From Moniliella sp. 'wahieum' (lineage: Eukaryota > Basidiomycota > Moniliellomycetes > Moniliellales > Moniliellaceae), in NCBI GenBank assembly GCA_003971905.1, contig RSEE01000007.1:62001-126000 (forward strand): a DNA stretch of 64,000 nt, read 5' to 3'. This document shows, piece by piece, positions 28,329 to 40,450 of the stretch (its first letter is position 1; every line of letters begins with the position of its first letter). The notes beneath the pieces were generated by a model, which ran no database searches, was not told where the DNA came from, and saw only the letters and a program-made list of their open reading frames with translations. A program made the translations under genes and the position numbers.

Positions 28329-29656
28329 CTATCCGGAACGGTGCAGCAACTGACAGCCTTTGGTATGCGATTGCTCGGCGCAGCGAATCAGAGTGCTGGT
28401 CCGGGACAGCTTCTGCAGTTGGTTCAGGAGCACATCGCCATCCTGATGATTCTGGCTTGTACTGTGCGTTCTTGGAATCGGGCCGCCGGGTCTCAATCAC
28501 GCCGTGCACCTTGTCTCACTGCGGGCAGCCGTGCCGACGCAATGAACCGGGACAACTCGCGGTCAATAAATTCGTCGTTACCCCAAATGCGTCCGACTGG
28601 ACTCGCAACGTGACGGAGCGGTAGGACTCGAGCAGTTGGGCATACGCAATGATGCGCATTTCCCGTACGTAGTAGCGTGCGTGGGCATTGAGCAGGCGCG
28701 AGGGAAGGAGGTAGGTCTGTTCGACCTGGGCCAGCGCTTCGAAAAAGGCCTTGTAATTGCCATTGTACAAGGATTGGGTGTAGGTCCTCAAATGCGGCAG
28801 CTCGTCAATCACTTGCAGCACCTCGGGCGCATTCAGAATCTTCTTCTTCAGCTCGGTCCGCGGCAATGCGAGCATATTTGCAATCACAGCCAGCGACACG
28901 AACGCATGGTAGTCCAGCAGCTCGGTGGCGGTAAACGTGGAGAGCGCCTCGAGGAACAGCTCTCCGCCCCGCTTAAAGTCCCGAACGGAGAGGAGGTGGA
29001 GCCCCTCGTACACCTTGAGCCGGTTCCGCCGGTCCCAGTCGCCCCCTCCTCAACCAACTTTTTAACCTCGGTAATCGAGGAGGTAACAAGTGACGTTTGC
29101 CGAAGAAGAACCCGATGCGGATCAGGCCGAGAGTCAAGTCGATTTTGCTGCCGAGCCCAGCGCCCTTTTCGATGGCCTCCTTGGTAGTAGCAATCGCCTT
29201 GTCCTGCAGAGAGGGCGAGTCAGCAACCAAGAGAAAAAGAGGGAAAAAGGAATGCACATACTTGGTCCCCGATCTTGGCATAGTAGCTCGCCTTGTTCTT
29301 AAGCACCGCGTTGATCTCCATCTCGCCCTCCTCCTCGGTGGCCTTGGTAAGCTGCTGATCAAACTTGGCGAGCTCCTCCTTGTTCCGCTCCTCGAGCTTG
29401 GCCAGCAGATCTTGAGGCGAAGACGTGGTGGGCACTGGTGCTCTCTACCGGCGAAGGCAACTTTGCTGATGAGTGGGTCGGCGAGCAAAGCAGCATAGTA
29501 GGGTGCCATTTCGTCGGCCTCAATGCCAGCGAGCAGCTCCGAAGCAGCGAGCGCAGACGAGGGCGCAGCCGCATACCCACCGTGCACAACAGTAAAGAGA
29601 AGCTGCTGCCAGTGCAGGTTGGGGATGGGCTGGATGCTCTCCTCGTCGGCGGACAT
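28329..29656 (-). CDS. RPN7: 26S proteasome lid subunit Rpn7
   Basis: Rpn7 (PSMD6) is a PCI-domain scaffold subunit of the 19S regulatory lid. From the Met at 29656 the protein reads MSADEESIQPIPNLHWQQL, then LLAKLEERNKEELAKFDQQL and ATEEEGEMEINAVLKNKASY. An intron with donor GTATGT (about 29215-29261) joins to DKAIATTKEAIEKGAGLGSK and IDLTLGLIRIGFFFG. The PCI region is long and clean: YEGLHLLSVRDFKRGGELFL, LDYHAFVSLAVIANM, LYNGNYKAFFEALAQVEQT and EFIDRELSRFIASARL. The C-terminus reads VHGVIETRRPDSKNAQY and DGDVLLNQLQKLSRT before a stop at 28329. Single-base losses interrupt the frame near 28560, 28450, 29040 and 29440. The gene is head-to-head with RPN6. Confidence 0.95.
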
Positions 29657-29917
29657 GATGACGATGGTGGTGGGGGCGAGCGCGGCGGCTGCGACGGGTA
29701 TACCTGCCCTCGTCCGGCCCGTAGCACTGGCAAGCAACACACGCGTCCTTGCTGCTGCTACCAGCGGCGCGGAATCCGCGCCGGCGGAATCGCGGCGGCT
29801 GGCGGGGCGCCAGTGTGGGACCGCGTGACGCGGCCACTCGTTGCGTGGGCTAGGGCTCACCCGATTGGCTGATGCGCTGGGCCCACGGCTCGGCCCGCTG
29901 CTGCCTCCCCCACCACC
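29657..29917. promoter_or_regulatory. Divergent RPN7-RPN6 promoter
   Basis: 261 bp between the start codons of two proteasome-lid genes. It contains an inverted CCAAT box (ATTGGCTGAT, near 29873), a GCGGAATCCGC palindrome (near 29768) and a CGCGTGACGCG dyad (near 29822). I did not find a match to the yeast Rpn4/PACE site GGTGGCAAA. Confidence 0.65.
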
Positions 29918-31279
29918 ATGGCCACCCCCGCATCCGGCACCTTGCCTTCCGTCGCCGCTGCCGAAACTGCGTTTGAAGCCGGAGACCGCGCCGGGGGCGA
30001 GGCGCAGCTCAAGGCTGTGCTCGCGCAACAGCCGCCGGCCGACAAGGCGTCTTCGGCCACCGGCGAGGCCGTGTTGCGCGAGCAGGAACTCGCTCTTCTC
30101 CGTCTTGGCCAGCTGTACTGCGACGAGGCCGATGTGGATGCATTGGCAAGCGTTGTGCGCGACTCGCATGCTGTACTTGCACACCTGGCAAAGGCCAAGA
30201 CGGCAAAACTTATCCGCCAGCTCATTGACCTGTTTGGCGACATTCCTGGCGATGCAGCCCGCGCTGCCCAGATCCGGATTACCGAGGAAAACATTGACTG
30301 GGCCAAGGAGGAAAAACGGATTTTCCTCAAGCAGAGTCTTGAGACCAAGCTGATTTCGCTGTACTACGAGGCGAAAAACTACCGTCAGGCGCTGCCGTTA
30401 ATTGAGCGACTGCTCAAGGAACTGAAGAAGCTGGATGACAAGATGATCCTGACTGAGGTTCACCTGTTGGAATCGAAGGTCAACTTTGCCATTTCCAACA
30501 TCCCCAAGGCAAAGACAGCCCTCACTTCGGCTCGTACGTCGGCCAACGCGATGTACACGCCGCCTTTGCTGCAGGCACAACTGGATCTCCAAAGTGGTGT
30601 TGCATGCGAAAGACAAGGATTACTCGACTGCCTACTCGTACTTTTTCGAAACCCTGGAGGGCTTCTCTGGGCAGAACGATCCGCGGGCAGGGCTGGCGCT
30701 CAAGTACATGCTGCTGTGTAAAATTATGCTTAACCTGCCGGAGGATGTGGCGGCGATTATCCAAGGCAAGACGGCATTGGTGGCCGAATCCAAGGCGGCC
30801 AAGGGAGCCAAGGGATGGGGCGCCAAGGGTGCTGCGGTGGAGAAGGCGACAGAGCGGGATGTGGAGGCCATGTCGGCCGTGGCCAAGGCACATGAAGAGC
30901 GGTCGTTGGAGGCATTTGAAACCGCATTGAAGAAGTACCAAGCGGAACTGTCCAATGATCCGATCATTCGCAATCACCTGGCCGAGCTGTACGACACGTT
31001 GCTGGAGCAGAACTTGCTACGAGTGATTGAGCCCTACTCGCGGGTGGAGATTGGGTATGTGGCGCAACGGGTGCGTCAGCCGGAGCGGGAGGTGGAGCAA
31101 AAACTGTCGCAGATGATCTTGGACAAGATGTTCAATGGGATCTTGGACCAAGGGAATGGGTGTCTGGTTGTCTTTGACGAGGCACCACAGGACAAGACAT
31201 ACGAGGCTGCGCTACAGACCTCAAGCACGTGGGCGACGTGGTTGACTCGTTAGCAAAGAAGGCCAACAAGTTGGGGTGA
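29918..31279 (+). CDS. RPN6: 26S proteasome lid subunit Rpn6
   Basis: Rpn6 (PSMD11) clamps the regulatory particle to the 20S core and is part of the lid PCI horseshoe. The start at 29918 gives about 150 clean residues, including VLREQELALLRLGQLYCDEA, KTAKLIRQLIDLFGDIPGDA and QSLETKLISLYYEAKNYRQA. The frame changes near 30595 by one base to KDKDYSTAYSYFFETLEGF and ALKYMLLCKIMLNLPEDVAA. The PCI/winged-helix part has LAELYDTLLEQNLLRVIEPY and SRVEIGYVAQRVRQPEREVE, and the segment QGNGCLVVFDEAPQDKTYEA. A final missing base near 31223 restores LKHVGDVVDSLAKKANKLG and the stop at 31279. Length (about 450 codons) and motif order fit the family. No intron is needed. Paired head-to-head with RPN7. Confidence 0.96.
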
Positions 31280-31951
31280 GCTGTTGATGTGCCCAATTGT
31301 AATCATTGTATACACCATCATCATTCAAGCACTCCGATCTGTGGCACGAAAGGGTGCCAGGTATCCGATATTAAAGCATGGGCAGGCATCCAAAGGCGAA
31401 CGGTGGAGGCGCACCGAGGGTACGGGGGGGGGGGGGGACAAAGAGAAGAGTATATAGGTATGCAAAATGATAGAACGCCACGCAAACGTCCTCCGGGAGT
31501 TGTCTAGGCAAGATGAGGGATTGGAAGAAGAAAAGTACAGGGAGATGAGGGAATTGAAGGGAACAGGGTTGTGGCGAGGGGGCCAGTAATGCAAAAGTCC
31601 AGATGAGGGGGGAGAAGGGTGGAGGAAGGATAAGAGAGAGGAGGGCGCGGTGCCTAGCTGGACGGGGAAACAAGTGTCGAGGCATGACTACTGTACGAAC
31701 GCGTTCGTACCGGCAAGACCGGGGTTGTCTGCGCCGTCAACACACCCTCTTCTGCCAATCCAGTCAGGGTGGCCGTCCAGAGTGCGAGAGCGTGGTGGGC
31801 GTGCTTTCGAGGGGCCTGAGCTGAGCCCGAGGCGTGCGGGAGGGAAACAGAGGTCGCAGCGAGGCAGGACAGATGGTGGAGGAAGATGGACCATGCATCT
31901 CGGCTACAAGGGATTTGCCCCGCCTCAGTTCTTGGAGAAGGAGATCGACGC
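31280..31951. other. Spacer between RPN6 and AUR1
   Basis: 3' flanks of two convergent genes with a G run of about 14 near 31425-31438. No gene seen. Confidence 0.6.
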
Positions 31952-33381
31952 TTAGTTGACCGACTTGGCTGTTTCGCGGACGATGGGAATGCCGGCCAAG
32001 CGCTCCAAGGCCGATCGGGGGTTGCGAATGGGAGAAGACCTTGATCAGCTGCACTTCCTCGTCCACATCAAGAAAACAGGGGGGGCAAGTGCTCCCCTCG
32101 CGGTGATCAGGGGGCAAGAGGGAAGTGTAGCCCCTAGACCAATGAATGGGGGCTCCCCAGCCAAACAGCCGGTCCACCCCGCGCGTGGTCGCATCGAGGA
32201 CATGCGCACGGTCCAGGGGCCGGAGAGCAAAGTGAGCAAAGACGGAGAAAAAAAGAATGGCCATTCCAGCGCCTGCAATCAGGTCCACGGCAAAATGATG
32301 GTGGAAATACATGGTAGACCAGCACATGAGAGCAAAGTACACCACCATAAACCCAGTCCCTGCCGCGCCTCCGTAGCGCGCCACAAAAAGCGCGCAGCAT
32401 GCAGCCGTGGCGCGTGGAGGGAAGGGATCGCACCAAAAAAACGGGCCCACGGCGGAAGCCGTCCGAGTACAAGTGGTACCAAGTACTTCATCCACGCGCA
32501 CCAGACCCGCCGCGTTGCCAGGGAAAGAGTAGTCGGGAACTGTGCCGGCTGGATAGACGTCGTGGAACCAAGGGGCGGCATGCGGGTTGAGGATATGGAG
32601 GAGACCCGACAAATTTTGTAAGCCGAGGCACCAGCCAAACACGTTTGCTGCACCGGGTGCACCAAAGAACCAAATCCACCAGCCAGTCAAAATGGTGAGG
32701 CAAAGTGAAGCACGCCGTAAAAGATCCAGGCAGCAACGTCCTGGAACGGCGACGGGTCGAGGCCGATGGCTAGGTCGTTGAGGATGCGGAGGGTGGGGGG
32801 GAACATGATGAGGACAGTCGGGTAGAATACGGCCTGGTGAGGCTTGCGGCCTGCATAGCGGATCCAGATGAGGAGTGCGAGCGGGCGATGAGAACCATGG
32901 AGAGAAAGACACCAAGGGGCGACAGGAGAAAGGTTTCGAGCACAGGCAAGACGGTGGTATGGATGGGGGGGCGGATGTGGTCGGGGATGCGGCGGGCCTG
33001 CTTGAATGCAAATGTCCAGACCAGGGGCGGGGCATGCCGAAGAGGAGGCCGGCGAGCCAGCGAAGGGGATGCTTGGCGTTGAGAAGCACGCGGCTGCAGT
33101 GGCACACGAGGCGGCGGAGAGACGGGATGCAGGTGCTGAGGAGGAGGATACCCGCGAGCACGGCCGCGATGGCAGCACGATGCGGCCCCAGAGGGCACAT
33201 CGGCAGCCGACGCGGGTCAAGGACAGCGCTGTGGTGCGTGGCGCGGAGATGCGGCCAGCACCTCGCGCGGCGACGACATGGACGGCAGTGGCGGTGGCGG
33301 CGGAGCAGGGGGGGAGGGGGCCGAGGAGGACAATGACCAGTGACTAGTGATGGAGTTTGCGTATTCCAACGGCAGGCGCAT
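31952..33381 (-). CDS. AUR1: Inositol phosphorylceramide synthase, catalytic subunit
   Basis: Aur1 transfers phosphoinositol from phosphatidylinositol to ceramide in the Golgi, a fungal step and the target of aureobasidin A. Hydrophobic helices follow an N-terminal stretch with LRWLAGLLFGMPRPWTFAFK. Later segments read PTVLIMFPPTLRILNDLAIG, WIFYGVLHFA, LTGWWIWFFGAPGAANVFGW and CLGLQNLSGLLHILNPHAAP. The PAP2-type active site is present as two halves: FFGAIPSLHA (C2-like, PSLH) and MCWSTMYFHHHFAVDLIAGA (C3-like, His and Asp). These lie in different frames, so one or more bases are missing near 32410. A plausible C-terminus ends in LERLAGIPIVRETAKSVN. The start at 33381 is the first usable Met but uncertain. 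Sequence order and motifs match Aur1; the assignment is confident although the model is broken in at least four places. Confidence 0.9.
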
Positions 33382-33847
33382 ATTTGACCGGTGAGCTGTC
33401 GTGTGGCCGGTGATGCTGAGATCAGCGCTGAGCAATCGCAGAGCGGGTTGGGGGCGCTGTCGATGGGTGATGCGATGCATGGTGTGTCAGCTGTTGGCAT
33501 GCCACATGTCAGCCGTCTGTCTGCGCTGCTGCTTGATCGGCTAGTGCTGGTGCTGGCCAGAATATAACCAGGGTTGACGTTTTTCGCGTGGCGGGTGGAA
33601 CCAAGCTGCCACGGTTGCTGCCCGGCGCGGCCCAGGCGCAGGGCAATGGTTAATGGATGTGCAGCCGCCTCGTGTCCCCGCACGTTCTTGGCCGTGGCTG
33701 GGCACCCACCCGCTCTCTGCGCTGGCCAGCTCGCGATCTCCCTCGGCCGACGGACGGCCGCTCTACTGCAAGCGGCAGAGACGCTAATATCTACCAGTGC
33801 TATATATAGGGTGCTTCTCGTTGCAGCAGGTGCTACCCGTAATATTG
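33382..33847. other. Spacer between AUR1 and the Csc1-like gene
   Basis: Upstream of AUR1 and downstream of the Csc1-like gene. It contains a TATATATAG element near 33800. No gene seen. Confidence 0.55.
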
Positions 33848-36800
33848 TTAGGGGGGCGCTTCACTCGCAGTGCGTCCAGCGCCTGCGCGCTTCTTGGCCA
33901 GCATGTTGCGCGCCGCCTCCGCCATGCGGAACTCCCGCCGCGCCCGCCGCTCCTCCTCCAGCACCACCCGCCGCAGCAGCACGCCCAGCGGCAGCCCGTG
34001 CTCCGCCCCCGCCCGCGCCCGCGTCCGCCCGTCAGCCCTGACCTCACACTCGACCCGCTTCCGCCTGCCGACGCGCCCCGCTCCGGCGCACCCCCGAGCA
34101 GGCGGCCATACCGGGCTGCAGCAAAGTTCGCCGGGCCCGCCATCGGCAACCCAACGCCCGACCGGTCCCAGTCTCCCTCGTTCCACGCCTTGTCCGTCCC
34201 GGGCACCGCGCCCTGCCAGCGCAGCATCCCGCCCCGCCAAAGTGAGACGAGACAAGTGCCGGCCCCAGCCAATCGATCGTATCGCCCAAGTCGAGCCGCT
34301 TGCGGGGATCGCGGGGCAGCCACAGTTGGCGATCCAGCGTCGCGACGTACGCCGGGGTGCCGTAGTGCGCCAGATCGTCCTTGCGGTCGTCCCATAGGAT
34401 GGGCGCATGCGGCACTGCCAGCGCCGTGTTCGGTTCCGGTTCAGGCGGCCGATCGTTCGGTCCCGCCCCGGTTCGCGCCAGCTCCACCCATCGGAATTGA
34501 ACCCGTCCTTCTTCTCCACCCCTACTGCGCTGTCGGTGGTCAGCACCCGCGTTTGGTTCGGCAGCCACCCGCACTTTGCGAAATTGGGCGACGGCACGTC
34601 CACCTTGCCATCCGCCCAGCCCGGCGACGTCGGACTGGGTTCGTAGTACGGCACAGGCAACAGCCCCTCCTCGTTCGTCGGCACTTGCACAAGGAGAGAG
34701 GGGATGCATGGTGCAAGCCCTCGCTCTCGTTCTCGTTCTCGACGCCTGACAGCGTCCAAAGAGGCGAGATCGGGGTCGATGAGGTCACCCCCTGCGCCTG
34801 GGGCGGACCAAAGAGGTTCTGGGCCAAGGTAACGGGGGGGGAAGCGCTCGTCGTACGAATCGCCACACGCACGGCCAAGAGGTAAACCGGAAGGAAGTTT
34901 GTGGCTTTCCTCGGAAGACTCGGAAATGGCTCGCTTGCGAGGGAGATCAGCGTCAGATGTGCTGGTTGAGGGCGCGTACACGTCCTTGGAAAGGATGGGG
35001 ATGGAGAGACTTCCGTGGGTATAGACGTGGCCGTGACCGTGGCCGTGGCTGTGGCTGTAACCGTGACCATGATCGTGTTTGTGCTCATGGTCGTGGTTGC
35101 GAGGAAGGGAATTAGACCTTTCTGGATGGGGAGTCAAGAGACGGGTACGATACGAGGGAAAGGAAGAGGGAGGATGACGGGGTTCAGAGTCCTGTGGCAA
35201 GGGCAGAGGCAGGCCGGGCTCCAAGCGAGGATCAAGTCCATAACTTTGGTTCTGATCGTACGGAATGGAAGGTAGCATCAGAGCCAAATTACTAGGCGAT
35301 TCCTGCACAGACGGCAACGATCGTTCCGACAAAAAGGGAGAATCGAAGGAAGAATCAAACTTGCTCTCGGAATTGAGCAGGTGCGTGTCCTGGCCCGTCC
35401 AGAGAAGGTCTTCGGTCGAGAATCGCGACGAGGGACAACCTCATGGACCCTTTCTCCTTGTCTCTTCCAACCGAAGAACTAAAAGAAGGAGCATGCGCCA
35501 GCGGTGGTGCCTCAGGAAGGTTGTCGGTACTGCTGTAAGCCTTGGGGAGAGCAGGCAACGCTCCGTTCCTCGGTCTCGAGAAGGCAAAGCGGATAACGTG
35601 ATACCCAGTGGATTGGTGTCCACCGCACCGCCAGACTCCACATCCTGCTGGGATGCGACGGAAGGGTATGGTGGGAGGAAAGGATGCGAAGGCAATGGCG
35701 AGTTGAAGCCTAGGATGCTGTGGCCGTCATCGATGGTGACCCAGGACGATCGTTGGGCTTTGCGGTCCTCCCGCTTGGCGTGGGCCGAGGTGGAGTGCGC
35801 CACGGCCGAGGCCATGCGCTCTGAATCTTTCTTGGCCTTCTTGGTTTTGGACTGGAGAAACGCCCATGCGGCGTTCCACGTGGCGATCCAAGTTTGCAGC
35901 ACGGCCGGCGCCCTGGTATCCAACTTGATGTCGAGCTCTAGCCGAGTCCGACGCGCGTTCGAGTACAGGAGCGATACCCAGCCTGGCATGTCGTTTCCAT
36001 CCGCACAGAACCGGTCCAAAAGCCAGTGAAGCCGACCCCACCACACGCCATCCGACTCGACCGGGGCAGGCAACCGCACAGGGTACCGACCGCGGGCGCG
36101 AGCGTCCTGTGGGGCCCCGGGATTGGGCGAGGGGGGTGGGAAGTGGCGCAGCGGCCCGGAGATGACCGGTCGCGGGTGGTAGGGGGGACTCCTTGCCAAG
36201 GTGGGCAGCAAGATGAAGGGGAACGTCGTTGCCCACCCGGCATGGGCGTACTCGGCGCGGAGGCGAAGCCAGGAAGGGGTCTCGTTGACCCCGCACACAG
36301 CATTGGCCTCGTCGTCATCCAATGCGCGGACTTGGGACAGCCAGAACCGCGTGCCGACCAGTTTGGCAAGCACGGTGAGCGGGATGAGAAGGATGGTGAG
36401 AGCAATGTACACTGCCTTGACCTTGGTTACCGCGAAGAAGATGGTCAGCACAACGTGGGCGACAACCAGAGCATCGAGCGAGAAGCGGAGCATCCGTTTA
36501 AAGTAAATCTCTCCTTGGTTCTCATGAAAGCGCGAGACGTAGACGTACGCCAGATCTTTCTTGAACACAATCCTGCAGCAAGTCAGAGGGATCAGTAGCT
36601 GCTTGGTATATGATGAATGGAAAGGGAAGCTACGTACAGTGCCATCCAAAGGTAAACCACGGCAAAGCAAACCACAAGCGGGTTGAAGATGGCAAAGACG
36701 AAAACGATGGTCAAGGCTGTGAGGTGGAGCGGCATCCAGATCGCATGGCCAAACTTGCGGGGGAGAACCTTGAACGCACGATCGCGCGGCGAGCGCGAAC

Positions 36801-39313
36801 CCATGGCTTGCACGGCTTGGATCAAACCAATCACGGCCTGAATCAGCTCGGCTCCGGTCTGAGTGACAATGTTGAGCATAAGATAGGAGCAAAAGAAGGG
36901 CGCGGCCGAAGGAAAGGCAAATGCAATGGAGGTCAAATCGAGCCTTGGTGATGGCTCCCGACTCGGACCAATATGGTCTGCAATGTGGTTGCCCCACCGA
37001 AAACAGGATGACGGTGTTGCAGACGACAAACTTCCAGTACCTGCACAGGCACTGGTCGTATAACTCGGTTCGAGTCAGGAACCGATGGGCGCGCAGGTTG
37101 ACTTGGAAGATAAACTCGGGAACCAGGAGCATGATGCCCGACACCAACAGCGTTGGCAAGGTGCCCGACACGAACCGAATCCAGTGGCTGTGGTTCTCCA
37201 AGACATGCAACCCTCGTCCCGAGACTCGGGAAATCCCTCCAATGTTGGCCAACACGGAAGCCGCCGCTTGGGTCGGAATCATCCAGAACACCGTAAATGC
37301 CCAAAAGAAGCCACCCACCCCGGCTCCACGTACCACGCGACTAGCAAACGTGGTCTGCATCAGTCGGTCCCACATCAAATCCCTGCGCTCCGGAGCGAGA
37401 TGGACCGCAGGCATCAACTGGTCGCTCAACTCGCGCCAAACCAGCCGGGCCTGCCTCGGGTCGCGGAAGGTAACAAACGCAACAGGGGTCGGGCTCCAAT
37501 CCGACTCGGGAAGCTGCCGAGCCGCATCCACCAGCGCTGTCAAAAGATTGAGCTTGGTGAGCAGCAGATCGATAGTCGGCACCGTCTCTCCCTTGTAGGG
37601 CCCTGAACTAATCCGAGTCATGGGCTGATATCGATCAAGCAGGGCACGCGGCACGTTGAAGAGCTCAGGCCAAAAATTAGGCCGCTGTGAGCCCTCGGGT
37701 TCACCATCTGGGGCGCCGAAGAGGAGCCACGCATGGGCTGGGGTAGCTTGATGAAGCGGGAGAGACGCTGGGCGAGGGCCGCATCCTCCGGTGGCTTCGC
37801 CACGACGTACACGCCATCCTTTTCATTGTGGCCCAATGCGGCTAACACGTTCCGTGCCAGCTCAAGGTGGGCAATCTCAAGCTTGGCCAAAGTTGCGTCG
37901 CGCCGCTCCACCAAGCTGCTCAGACCGGACATCTTGCGCACTAATTCGACGTGCTGGATGGGGGAAGGGAGGAAGGAAGAGGGGGGGGGGAGGAGAGTGG
38001 CAGATGTACTTGCACTTATACTTGCACTCATACGTGTACTTGTGCATGTACCTGTGCTGGCGCATGTGCCTGTGCTTGCACTTGCGCTTGCGCTTGTGCT
38101 GTTGTTGGTGGATGTGGGGGCGCTTTTGGTGCTTGAGCCCAAACCTGTGGGTATGCTGGAGCTTGGGCCCATGGTTGCGATGGCTCTGCCAGCAGGGCTG
38201 CCTCCCAGGCCAAGGTGCTGCTCAAGCGCCGATGCTAAAGCGGTGGGATTCCGCAGCCGCTTAGGCAGGTTGGTGAGCATCAACGTGCGTTGGCGCCATC
38301 CCGCCAGTGCCGGGTCCTTTTCTGCCGCATCGGTCGAGAAAAAGGGGTGGGCACCGTCGGAAGCACGACCAGTGAGGCAGTCGATAACGTTGTGCAGGCC
38401 GTCCAAGTGGTGAAGGGCGTGGATGGTAGGCGATAGCGGGGAATGGGGATGAGGCTGGAGCTGGGGATCAATGGGAATGACGGTATGGTCAGGGGTGGAT
38501 GGGCGCGACTTGCGCGGGTAGATGGTGCGGGTGCGCGTGGCGAGGATGAGATCGCGGCGGATCTTGATGAAGCCGGGGCGACCCAAGCGAGGGCAGCGAA
38601 CCAAGTAAGAGTGAGCCAATACATGGCTAGCAGGTGCACCCACAGCCACCGCCGGCCCGCCATGTTATTGACTCGCGGGCACTTGATGTTGCCCAAGGAC
38701 GAGCACTGGGTCGAATCCGCTGGGCTGGTCACAAAGTATGCCAAGCTTGCGCAGGCCATGTTGGAGCGCGAGCTGCATGAACTGAAGCGGAAGTGCAGAG
38801 CGAGCAATGCTGGCGTGGTCGTCAGCAGCTGCACCACCATCCACCACACGGCCGCCCGTAGGAAGCGCACGTAAATGACCGCATCCAGTCCAACGTGCTT
38901 CGTGTACCACGAGTCCTTTAGCATCAGTGCCCGCCACGCCCATAGCACAGGCCATCGCGTTAATGGCGGTGATGGGGTAACAGGGTGAAACTCGCGAGGC
39001 GTGTAGAGGTGTGCCATCTCCCATTCTTCGGGGGTGGTATCTGGGCGCGAGGCGTAGACTATCTCGCCTGTAATAGCGTCCCACCTCACCCCCACATCGT
39101 CGGCCATTCCCTCTTGCTTTCCCAACCCCGTCGCGTTTTTCTTCGTGGCGGTGAGGAACCCCAGGCGAGGCGGGAGCGCGGAAGGCGACGAACATGCCTT
39201 GCAAACTCGTAAAAGACGATGCAGAGGGTGCCGCCTGCGGCGAGGATGTACGCGTTGGTGGTGAGGCCGCTGAAATCGCTGTTGTAGTACTTCCGGTTCT
39301 CCGGGTCGCTCAT
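33848..39313 (-). CDS. Csc1/OSCA-TMEM63-like stress-gated cation channel
   Basis: OSCA/TMEM63-family membrane channel (yeast Csc1, Phm7 and Rsn1 relatives), likely at the plasma membrane. The N-terminus from 39313 has a first helix (AYILAAGGTLCIVFYEFARH). The N-terminal module continues with WRALMLKDSWYTKHVGLDAV and RTLMLTNLPKRLRNP. The cytosolic domain has VAFVTFRDPRQARLVWRELS and DLMWDRLMQTTFASRVVRGA. The RSN1_7TM core follows: VGGFFWAFTVFWMIPTQAAA, SGTLPTLLVSGIMLLVPEFI and VYIALTILLIPLTVLAKLVG. A very long cytosolic tail (from about 36200) holds a His-rich tract (35015-35095) and a late block YVATLDRQLWLPRDPRKRLD, resembling the WIPRD motif of the fungal PHM7 extension. The last coding segment ends in AEAARNMLAKKRAGAGRTAS. 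Many frameshifts, and probably introns, occur. The tail could belong to a separate gene starting near 35300, but the WLPRD block argues against that. Confidence 0.83.
35015..35095 (-). repeat. His-rich coding repeat in the Csc1-like tail
   Basis: Degenerate GTGGCC/GACCAT-type repeats that on the minus strand encode alternating His with Asp, Glu, Gly or Ser (for example HDHEHKHDHGHGYSHSHGHG). The repeat keeps frame. Confidence 0.85.
38005..38105 (-). repeat. Degenerate hexamer minisatellite in the Csc1-like gene
   Basis: About 16 degenerate 6-bp units of the type CTTGCA/CTTGTG. On the minus strand they read as alternating Ser/Ala/Thr or Gln/Ala/Val-His, keeping frame. It sits between the N-terminal helices and the cytosolic core, in a linker or an intron. 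Confidence 0.7.
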
Positions 39314-39884
39314 GGTTGTGTTGGAGTCCCCCACCCGATACGGACAACAGGCTCAAACGATGCGGTGATGAGGTAGTGTCGAGCTGTTGTGAGAAGGTGG
39401 TGGTTGTGAGTCGGGCACAAACGCACCAGTAACCCAAGTAGCATAGGTAGTATTGTAACGTTGTAACGTGTAGAAACCAGCATTTGCCATCGTTGATTTT
39501 TTTGTCATCGTTCCTGGGAAATCGCGGGTCTAGTCAGGTCTAGCAGGAACCACCCACGAAAGGTAACATTGGGGTGGATACGCACACAGAACAGGATGCA
39601 TTTCATATTATGTGACGAGAGCATCTCTAGTCTCAGATCTCGACTGGTACTGCGGCCGACTCTGACTAGGACTACGAACCCTCGGCGACCGCCAAGTGCC
39701 AAGTGCTGTGGGTGTCGGACTTGGCATAGGCAACGTGAAGAGTGTGTTATCGCGGCGGTAATGGGGCCCAATCCTTAGTACTGGAGCATGCCTCATGCGG
39801 GGTTGCCGCAGGGTCCGGCATGGGTGAGCGGTGAGCTTCACCGGCGAGCTTCGGCTCGAGAATGGGTGAGCGGATCCTGGGTAC

Positions 39885-39904
39885 GATGCATGATGCATGA
39901 TGCC
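39885..39904. repeat. ATGCATG heptamer island
   Basis: Two ATGCATG units plus a partial third, period 7. Confidence 0.75.
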
Positions 39905-40345
39905 CCACATCGAATATGTCAATCGGGTTTCACTCGACGCTTCCAGCACCTCATCGCTTTTCCTCTGTCGATTTCCAGCCCAATTGCAGGTGACCGATGA
40001 CCGGCCCGACCGACTGAGCTCAGTGGCACATGTCGATCTTTCTACTCAATCTGTCAACGGCTGAGGCTCAGCGCGCTCAGCTTCAATGCGATGACCATTA
40101 GATTTCACAGCCTGATGTGAAAGAGATATACCGGTAACCGCGTTTTCATCCATCGTTTTTCCTGTGGCGCGCGTTAGATCTTAGACCTCATCATTGGAGT
40201 CGTTGTCCTCAGTTGAGACGTTGAGTGTACTGATGATCCTTTGGGTGGCGCTGGAGGAGCTCAACCGCTGAAGGCCACTACCGGATCGGAGCTCATCGCA
40301 TAAACAATCCATCGATGGCTATACGGAAACGGATGAACGTGAGGG

Positions 40346-40450
40346 ATTCAATATTCAACCTTCAAGCTTCAATGAGCGTTCAATGTCCACTACATTCAAC
40401 ACGTTCAACGCTGAAGTTCAGCGTTACGCTTCAACCGTTCAACGTCAGCG
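40346..40450. repeat. TTCAACG-rich block
   Basis: Scattered TTCAACG, TTCAAGC and TTCAGCG words at 7-12 bp spacing: a degenerate relative of the AACGTTC and AAGCTTC heptamers. Confidence 0.5.

Noticed and set aside
31764-33683. A single 639-codon minus-strand frame taken at face value
   Set aside because: Only parts of it are in the AUR1 frame; the PSLH half of the active site and several helices lie in other frames, so the frame mixes real and false sequence.
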